Of a stretch of DNA of 64,000 nucleotides, positions 58,723 through 64,000 are shown in pieces. A program made the position numbers and the translations under genes. This DNA comes from Streptomyces sp. NBC_01260 (GTDB lineage: Bacteria; Actinomycetota; Actinomycetes; Streptomycetales; Streptomycetaceae), in assembly GCF_036226405.1 (NCBI RefSeq), contig NZ_CP108464.1, positions 4,464,001 to 4,528,000 of the forward strand, written 5' to 3'. Under the pieces are notes generated by a model, which did not search any database, was not told the DNA's origin, and worked only from the letters and a program-made list of their open reading frames with translations. Numbering within the stretch: position 1 is the stretch's first letter; each line of letters begins with the position of its first letter.

Positions 58723-59055
58723 TCACCAACGAGCGTGACGCTCGGCTGCAGCATGCCACCAGCCGGGCGGAGAGGAGGCTGCGACCCGGGCGGTCGGCTG
58801 GTCGGGGTGCAGTCCATGGCGTCGCAGAGCGTCGGCGTTGATGTGGACGTCGAACCAGCCGTGCCACCGACCGTCGGCACCGACACCACAGGCCAGATCC
58901 CAACGGACCTCGGTCTGGTGGAAGGGCATCCAGTCGATACCCCGATCACGCAGTCAAGCGCGAACGGCCGCCATGGGCCGGAGGCAGCCCGGCAGGTTCT
59001 CGTAGGCGGTGACAGTGATCCAGTCGGCGCTCGGCGTGGTCATGGTGTCCATCAT
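58723..59055 (-). pseudogene. passenger reading frame in IS5-type element, copy 2
   Basis: The same broken frame as at 29525-29857, with the in-frame TGA at 58956-58954. No difference from copy 1 was noticed, so the lesion was inherited with the element. Confidence 0.5.
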
Positions 59056-59092
59056 GCCCGGCGCCGGTCCGGCATGAGGGCCGACGGCCCTA

Positions 59093-59967
59093 TCAGAGCC
59101 ACTCGTTGATGGCCGCGACCAGTACGGTCGCCTCATAGCGGACGGCGAGCTTGTCGTATCTCGTGGCGACCGCGCGGTGACGCTTGAGGCGATTGATCCC
59201 ACACTCCACCGCGTGCCGCTCCTTGTAGTCGTCCTTGTCGAACTTCGGCGGCCGGCCACCGCGGGAGCCGCGCTTCTTGCGGTTGGCGATCTGGTCGCGC
59301 TTCTCCGGGATCGTGCAGCAGATCTTGCGTTTGCGCAGGTAGGCGCGATTCGCGCGGGAGCCGTACGCCTTGTCGGCGCGGACCTTGTCCGGCCGGGTGC
59401 GCGGCCGTCCCGGGCCGAGCCGGGGCACCCGGATGCGGCCCAGGACGACCTGGAACTGCGGGGAATCTCCGCGCTGCCCAGCCGTGATCACCAGCGACAT
59501 CGGTTTCTGGGCCTGCTCAACCGCGAGGTGGACCTTGGTGGTCAGTCCACCTCGCGAGCGTCCGAGCCCGTGGTCTTCGGGCTCAGCGAAGACGCCGCCG
59601 GGCGGCTCAGCCTGCAGATCCCCCTTTTGCGGGCACCGGCCGCATGCTGGTGCGCGCGGGCGATCGTGGAGTCCACCGAGATGTCCCAGGTGATCAGGCC
59701 CTTCGCGTCGGCCTGGGCCTGGAGCTGCTCGAAGATGCAGTGCCAGGTGCCGTCGCGCTGCCAGCGGCGGAACAGACCGTAGACCGTCTCCCATGGCCCG
59801 TATCGCTCGGGAAGATCTCGCCACGGTATCCCGGTCCGGGTCCGGAACCGTATGCCGTTGATCAGCTGCCGCTTGCTGTGCACCGGCGGCCGTCCGGGCT
59901 TGATGCCCTTCGGCAGCAGCGGATCCAGCACCGTCCACTGAGCGTCAGTCAGATCTCCCCGAGCCAC
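59093..59967 (-). CDS. IS5-family transposase (copy 2), frameshifted
   Basis: Both frames (59967-59542 and the -1 frame ending at 59093) are identical in translation to copy 1, with the A4G5 slip site at 59628-59620. The expected product is a fusion of a DUF4096-type N-terminus and a DDE core. Both copies keep the overlap without change, which argues that the frameshift is functional and not a mutation. Confidence 0.85.
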
Positions 59968-60193
59968 GAGGCAAGATCATCGCACGGCCTTGATCCACTT
60001 CTGAAACAGGCCCTAGTACTCCAGCCGGACTTCTTCATTGGCGCTGGTCAACGGCTTGGGCGTGGGGAGTGTAGCGGGCTGGAACGGGAGTGGGGCGGTT
60101 CTTTGCCGGGCCGTCCCACGAACGTGTGGCCGCGCCGCTTGTAGTGGCAGTGGCGGGCGCGTGCTTGATGTCGGCGACGCCAGTGGGACCACC

Positions 60194-61420
60194 TCATCGC
60201 GTGGTCGCGGTCCGGAGTACGGCGGCTGGGTTCAACTGCCAGCAGACGTCGAATTTCGGCCGGTGTGAGGTCCACGAGGTCGGGTGTGTCCCGCTCGGTG
60301 CCCCCTTTTCTCGTTCCTGGCCGGCCAGGACTGCGAGGAAGGCATGCGCGAGCATCGCGAGTGTGATGTGCCGGTACCAGCCCACGTAGCGGCGGACTTC
60401 GTACTGGTCCAGGCCGCATTCGTTCTTCGCGCTCTGGAAGCATTCCTCGACCTTCCAGCGGCAGCCGGCGACGCGTACGAGGTCGGCGACGGTGGCTTCC
60501 AGGGGTGCGCTGGCGAGGTAGTAGGCGAGTTCGTCGGGCTTGGCGATGCTGCGGCGGGCCAGCATCCAGCGCTGCCGGGTCGGTTCGTCGCCGTCGAATT
60601 CCCACACAGCGGGCAGGCGGGCTGCGGCCCAGTCGTAGAAACGCTCGCCCTTCGCGCCGCTTCCTGCTGACAGCCGCTGCCAGGCTTCGGGCGGGGCGTG
60701 GCCGATGAGGTGGTCGATGCGCGGACCGTGGACCTGCTGGGACTTGGGCACGGCCACGACGTAGGAGAGCTGGTGGTCTTCGAGGAAGCGGCGGAAGTGG
60801 GAGTCCTGGCCGTAGGCGGAGTCCGCGGTGACCCAGCCGACGGGCAGGGGCGAGGCGAGGGCACGCAGGATGATGGCCCGCGCCAGCTCTCCCTTGGTGG
60901 CGAAGACGCGGTCGTCGGGGACACGGGCAGCCCGACAGCGTTCACGGTCCTCGGTCCAGGACTTGGGCAGGTAGAGCTCGCGGTCGACCAGGGTGTGGCC
61001 GCGGAAGGTGGCGTAGGCGGCGAAGACCCCGATCTGGCAATTCTCGGTGCGGCCTGCGGTGCCGGAATACTGGCGTTGGACGCCGGCGGAGGTGGTGCCC
61101 TTCTTCACGAAGCCGGTGTCGTCGATGATCAGCACGCCGTTGTCCGCACCGAGGTACTCGGCGACGTAGGTGTGCAGGTCATCGCGGACCTCGTCGGCCT
61201 CCCAGCGACTCCGGGAAAGCAGGTGCTGCAGCCCGTCGGGGGTGGCGTGGCCAGCGTATTCGGCGAGCTGCCAGCCGTTCTTGCGGCCCACAGGGCCAAG
61301 AAGCCCACGAACGTAGTCCCGCATCCGACGCCGGGATTCCACGCGGGAAAAACGTCCTCCGATCCGCAAGAGCAGCTCAGCAAGTCCCTCTTCCCACAGG
61401 CCCGTTGGTGAATCACTCAT
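60194..61420 (-). CDS. IS701-family transposase
   Basis: A 408-residue transposase from ATG 61420 (an in-frame start at 61489 lies inside the inverted repeat and is less likely). Catalytic acids: Asp in VLIIDDTGFVKKGTTSAGV, Asp in WVTADSAYGQD, and Glu in RWKVEECFQSAKNECGLDQYEVR, all hallmarks of IS701-family DDE enzymes. The frame is whole. The C-terminus (LNPAAVLRTATTR) ends 59 bases before the inner edge of the left inverted repeat. Confidence 0.92.
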   Translation of the reverse strand: MSDSPTGLWEEGLAELLLRIGGRFSRVESRRRMRDYVRGLLGPVGRKNGWQLAEYAGHATPDGLQHLLSRSRWEADEVRDDLHTYVAEYLGADNGVLIIDDTGFVKKGTTSAGVQRQYSGTAGRTENCQIGVFAAYATFRGHTLVDRELYLPKSWTEDRERCRAARVPDDRVFATKGELARAIILRALASPLPVGWVTADSAYGQDSHFRRFLEDHQLSYVVAVPKSQQVHGPRIDHLIGHAPPEAWQRLSAGSGAKGERFYDWAAARLPAVWEFDGDEPTRQRWMLARRSIAKPDELAYYLASAPLEATVADLVRVAGCRWKVEECFQSAKNECGLDQYEVRRYVGWYRHITLAMLAHAFLAVLAGQEREKGAPSGTHPTSWTSHRPKFDVCWQLNPAAVLRTATTR

Positions 61421-61456
61421 GCGAGCGGGCTGCCCGGAACGTTGCCACTCCAAGCA

Positions 61457-61575
61457 GCGCGGCCACACGTTCGTGGGACGGCCCGGCAAAGAACCGCCCC
61501 ACTCCCGTTCCAGCCCGCTACACTCCCCACGCCCAAGCCGTTGACCAGCGCCAATGAAGAAGTCCGGCTGGAGTA
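61457..61575. repeat. right 119-bp terminal inverted repeat of IS701-type element
   Basis: Perfect reverse complement of 60017-60135; the first mismatch is at 60136 against 61456. Beyond it, similarity continues with scattered differences for about 15 bases. Confidence 0.93.
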
Positions 61576-61747
61576 CTAGTTCGTTCAGGCGTTCCCGTAC
61601 GCAGGGGTTGTGTGGGTGAGTTGTATCTCCCTCACTTTGCTTGGTGCAAATGGCTGCAAAAGGTCACCCATCGGACGCCCGGCGCCCGGATGAAGGGCGC
61701 TCGACGTGTAAGTTCCGGGGCCGAGAGCCTTGGAAGGGACCAATCCG

Positions 61748-62425
61748 GTGAACAAGAAGCTTGCGGCCGCGCTGTCCGGCGGTGCGGTACTGGTACTTAC
61801 GCTGTCGGGCTGCAGCGACGACAGCGACAACAAGGTGAACGACTGGGCCAAAAAGGTCTGTGACCAGGTCCAGCCCCAGCTGCAGAAGATCGCGAACGCC
61901 AACGCCTCCATCCAGCAGCAGACCGCCGACAACAGCAAGCCCGCCGACGTCCAGAAGACCGACTCGGCCGCCTTCCAGCAGATCTCCCAGGCCTACAAGG
62001 CGCTGGGCTCGGCGGTCGACTCGGCGGGTCCGCCGCCGGTCGACGACGGTGAGACCACGCAGAAGGAGGCCGTGAAGGAGCTCAACGCCTCCTCCGCGGC
62101 GTACGCGGATCTGCAGAAGAAGGTCGATGACCTCGACACGAAGGACCAGGCGAAGTTCGCCGACGGCCTCAAGGACATCGCTGACGAGCTGAACAAGATC
62201 AGCACCAACGGTGACGAGGCGCTGAAGAAGCTTCAGTCCGGCGAGGTCGGCACCGCGATGGCCAAGCAGGAGGGCTGCCAGAAGCCGACGGCCTCGGCAT
62301 CGCCGTCGGCCGGCTCCTCGAAGTCGCCCTCGCCCTCGAAGGACTCGAAGAACTCCGAGGACCCGAAGGACTCGAAGGGTTCGAAGGAGGCGTCTCCTTC
62401 CGCCTCGCCCAGCGAGAAGTCGTAA
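61748..62425 (+). CDS. small secreted lipoprotein
   Basis: A 225-residue protein. VNKKLAAALSGGAVLVLTLSGC is a lipoprotein signal with Cys22 as the acylation site. The mature part is helical and hydrophilic (KVNDWAKKVCDQVQPQLQKI, LQKKVDDLDTKDQAKFADGL), followed by a Ser/Pro/Lys-rich tail of about 50 residues. I recognise it only as a type common beside the methyltransferase and topA in Streptomyces; its function is unknown. The GTG at 61748 has GGAAGGGA 9 bases upstream. The IS stack ends 169 bp before it, so its promoter is probably spared. Confidence 0.82.
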   Translation: MNKKLAAALSGGAVLVLTLSGCSDDSDNKVNDWAKKVCDQVQPQLQKIANANASIQQQTADNSKPADVQKTDSAAFQQISQAYKALGSAVDSAGPPPVDDGETTQKEAVKELNASSAAYADLQKKVDDLDTKDQAKFADGLKDIADELNKISTNGDEALKKLQSGEVGTAMAKQEGCQKPTASASPSAGSSKSPSPSKDSKNSEDPKDSKGSKEASPSASPSEKS

Positions 62426-62558
62426 CCGGGCAGCTCCCGGCCACGGCCGCACACCCCGAACGAGCAGCTGTACGACCGCCGGCCGGCGGCCGTACGACCG
62501 GCCCGGCGGCCCCTGGCGGGCCGGCGGGCCGCTGCCGTTGTCAGTGGGAGCCGCCACA

Positions 62559-64000
62559 ATGGGTCACGTGAGTAAGACCAGCCTTCCCGCACCCGACCAT
62601 GCGACCCGGCTCCGCGAAGCCCTGCTCGCCGCCGCCTTCACCGCAGACGGGCTCCTCGACCTGCTCGGTGCGCCCGCCTACGCCGCGCTCGCCCGCAGCG
62701 AGACCGTTCCCGCGCTGCGTGCCACCCGGGGGGACGCGCCGCTCGACACGCTGGTGCGGCTCTTCCTCCTCCAATGCCCGGTTCCGGCCGGGCGGGCGGC
62801 TGCCGTGCTGCCGTTGCCGGAATGCGTGGCGGACGGCTGGCTGACCGAGTCGGACGGCGAGGTGCGCGCGTCCGTCGACGTGCGGCCGTACAGCGGGCCG
62901 GACGGCCAGGACTGGTTCATCGTCTCCGACCTGGGCTGCGCCGTCGGCGGCGCGGGCGGCATCGGCTCGCACGAGGAGGGCGTCGTCCTCGGTATCGGCG
63001 GCGCGTCCACGACCCTCGCCGGGATCACCGTCCGCAGGCCTGTCGCCTCCGCCCTCGATGTCGGTACGGGCTCCGGCATCCAGGCGCTGCACGCCTCGCA
63101 GCACGCCACCAGGGTCACCGCCACTGATCTCAACCCGCGCGCCCTCGGCTTCACCCGGCTCACTCTCGCCCTGTCCGGCGCAGCCCCGGCCGATCTGCGC
63201 GAGGGTTCCCTCTACGAACCCGTCGCCGACGAGACGTACGACCTGATCGTCTCCAACCCGCCCTTCGTCATCTCGCCCGGCGCCCGGCTCACCTACCGCG
63301 ACGGCGGCATGGCGGGCGACGACCTGTGCCGGACCCTGGTGCAGCAGACCGGCGAGCGGCTGAACGAGGGCGGTTACGCCCATTTCCTGGCCAACTGGCA
63401 GCACACCGAGGACGAGGAGTGGCAGGACCGGCTGCGTTCCTGGGTGCCGCACGGCTGTGACGCCTGGGTCGTGCAGCGCGAGGTCCAGGACATCACGCAG
63501 TACGCGGAGCTGTGGCTGCGCGACAGCGGCGACCACCGCGCGGAGCCCGCGGAGTACGCCGCGCGGTACGACGCCTGGCTGGACGAGTTCGAGGCCAGCG
63601 GGACCAAGGGCGTCGGCTTCGGCTGGATCACGCTGCGGAAGTCCGCCGCAGCAGCCGCCGGGGCCCCTTCGATCGTGATCGAGGAGTGGCCGCACGCGGT
63701 GGAGCAGCCGCTCGGACCTGCCATCGAGACGCACTTCGCCCGTCAGGACTACCTGCGGAACCAGGATGACGCGGCGCTTCTGGCCGGCCATTTCACCCTC
63801 GCCGCCGAGGTCGTGCAGGAGCAGGTCGGGATGCCGGGCGCGGAGGACCCCGAACATGTGGTGCTCCGTCAGAACCGCGGTATGCGACGCGCGACGAAGG
63901 TCGACGCGGTCGGCGCCGGATTCGCGGGCGTGTGCGACGGATCGCTGCCCGCGGGTCGGATCCTCGACGCCATCGCCCAGTTGATGAACGAGGACCCGGT
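62559..64000 (+). CDS. class I methyltransferase (partial, runs off right edge)
   Basis: The frame is open from ATG 62559 to the window end (480 codons). A helical N-terminal domain (residues 1-150) precedes a Rossmann methyltransferase fold: ALDVGTGSGIQALHA (motif I), VTATDLNPRAL, and DLIVSNPPFVISPG, where NPPF marks enzymes that methylate amino groups of glutamine or nucleobases (HemK/RsmC type). The C-terminal region past residue 390 is family-specific. GGGAG ends 8 bases before the ATG; a GTG three codons later lies too far from it. The substrate is uncertain, with rRNA or a release factor as candidates. Confidence 0.85.
   Translation, partial: MGHVSKTSLPAPDHATRLREALLAAAFTADGLLDLLGAPAYAALARSETVPALRATRGDAPLDTLVRLFLLQCPVPAGRAAAVLPLPECVADGWLTESDGEVRASVDVRPYSGPDGQDWFIVSDLGCAVGGAGGIGSHEEGVVLGIGGASTTLAGITVRRPVASALDVGTGSGIQALHASQHATRVTATDLNPRALGFTRLTLALSGAAPADLREGSLYEPVADETYDLIVSNPPFVISPGARLTYRDGGMAGDDLCRTLVQQTGERLNEGGYAHFLANWQHTEDEEWQDRLRSWVPHGCDAWVVQREVQDITQYAELWLRDSGDHRAEPAEYAARYDAWLDEFEASGTKGVGFGWITLRKSAAAAAGAPSIVIEEWPHAVEQPLGPAIETHFARQDYLRNQDDAALLAGHFTLAAEVVQEQVGMPGAEDPEHVVLRQNRGMRRATKVDAVGAGFAGVCDGSLPAGRILDAIAQLMNEDP

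Larger units (their letters stand above)
58704..60012 (-). mobile_element. IS5-family insertion sequence, copy 2
   Basis: A 1309-bp element between CTAG 58700-58703 and CTAG 60013-60016. It has the same ends, length and orientation as copy 1 at 29506. Its left CTAG is shared with IS-A and its right CTAG with the IS701-type element, so it is the middle member of a three-element stack. Confidence 0.93.
60017..61575 (-). mobile_element. IS701-family insertion sequence with 119-bp terminal inverted repeats
   Basis: A 1559-bp element between CTAG 60013-60016 and CTAG 61576-61579. Its ends, starting TACTCCAGCCGGACTTCTTC, are perfect inverted repeats over 119 bases (60017-60135 and 61457-61575), then diverge. 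CTAG duplication fits the IS701 YTAR rule. Only one copy is present in the window. It is the outermost element of stack 2. Confidence 0.93.

Noticed and set aside
27896..61575. A composite transposon made of the two IS stacks
   Set aside because: The enclosed block is conserved chromosomal gene order as I recall it, and each element has its own CTAG duplication, so the elements came separately.

Overview
The window is a stretch of chromosome from a high-GC actinomycete, almost certainly Streptomyces. The evidence is the strong G/C third-position bias, GTG starts, ATGA/GTGA gene overlaps, a WblA homologue, a BldG homologue, a Tad/Flp pilus cluster led by an Ssd-type ATPase, a 6C small RNA, and the gene order from the penicillin-binding protein/wblA block through crp-nth-marP, nhaA-acsA, ssd-tad, bldG and hppA. 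From memory this order matches the S. coelicolor SCO3580-SCO3545 interval; no alignment was run.

Layout. 1-9 kb: a SURF1-like gene cut by the left edge, an S9 peptidase, a methyltransferase, an NTF2-like protein, a secreted GDSL lipase, a GlxA-type regulator with an isochorismatase-type hydrolase, and a DeoR regulator in a tight run with a deoxyribosyltransferase-like protein and a Nudix hydrolase. 9-15 kb: a secreted adenosine deaminase, methionyl-tRNA synthetase, tRNA-Pro(CGG), a metallophosphoesterase and a YqeY protein. 15-28 kb: a bifunctional PBP, wblA, two ArsA-type ATPases, small metabolic genes, two Nudix genes, an MBL hydrolase, crp, nth and the membrane protease gene marP. 31-45 kb: an epoxide-hydrolase-like enzyme, a holin-like membrane protein, nhaA, acsA, a SulP-carbonic anhydrase fusion, a lipoprotein deacetylase, a CooC-like ATPase, a degenerate Fic-like protein, a HAD phosphatase and the 6C RNA. 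45-57 kb: ssd and the tad genes with pilin and TadE-like proteins, an MrfA-type helicase, bldG with its anti-sigma partner, and hppA. 61.6-64 kb: a lipoprotein and a methyltransferase cut by the right edge.

The feature that breaks the conserved order is a pair of insertion-sequence stacks. At the stop codon of marP, and again just past the hppA terminator, elements have inserted head to tail, each separated from the next by one CTAG. Stack 1 reads CTAG-[IS-A, 1606 bp]-CTAG-[IS5-type, 1309 bp]-CTAG. Stack 2 reads CTAG-[IS-A inverted]-CTAG-[IS5-type]-CTAG-[IS701-type, 1559 bp]-CTAG. Every insertion duplicates the CTAG target and so leaves a fresh target for the next. The two IS-A copies encode identical proteins, as do the two IS5-type copies. 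The IS5-type element also carries a passenger reading frame broken by a TGA, and the IS701-type element has perfect 119-bp terminal inverted repeats.

Much of the rest serves envelope biology and development: PBP, WblA, Crp, BldG with its anti-sigma partner, Ssd/Tad, MarP and the 6C RNA. The remainder covers carbon, ion and energy balance: AcsA, NhaA, SulP-carbonic anhydrase and H+-pyrophosphatase. Candidate regulatory sites include a Crp-like site before crp, a DasR-like (dre) site before acsA, palindromes before deoR, the adenosine deaminase gene and ssd, and a structured leader before nhaA.
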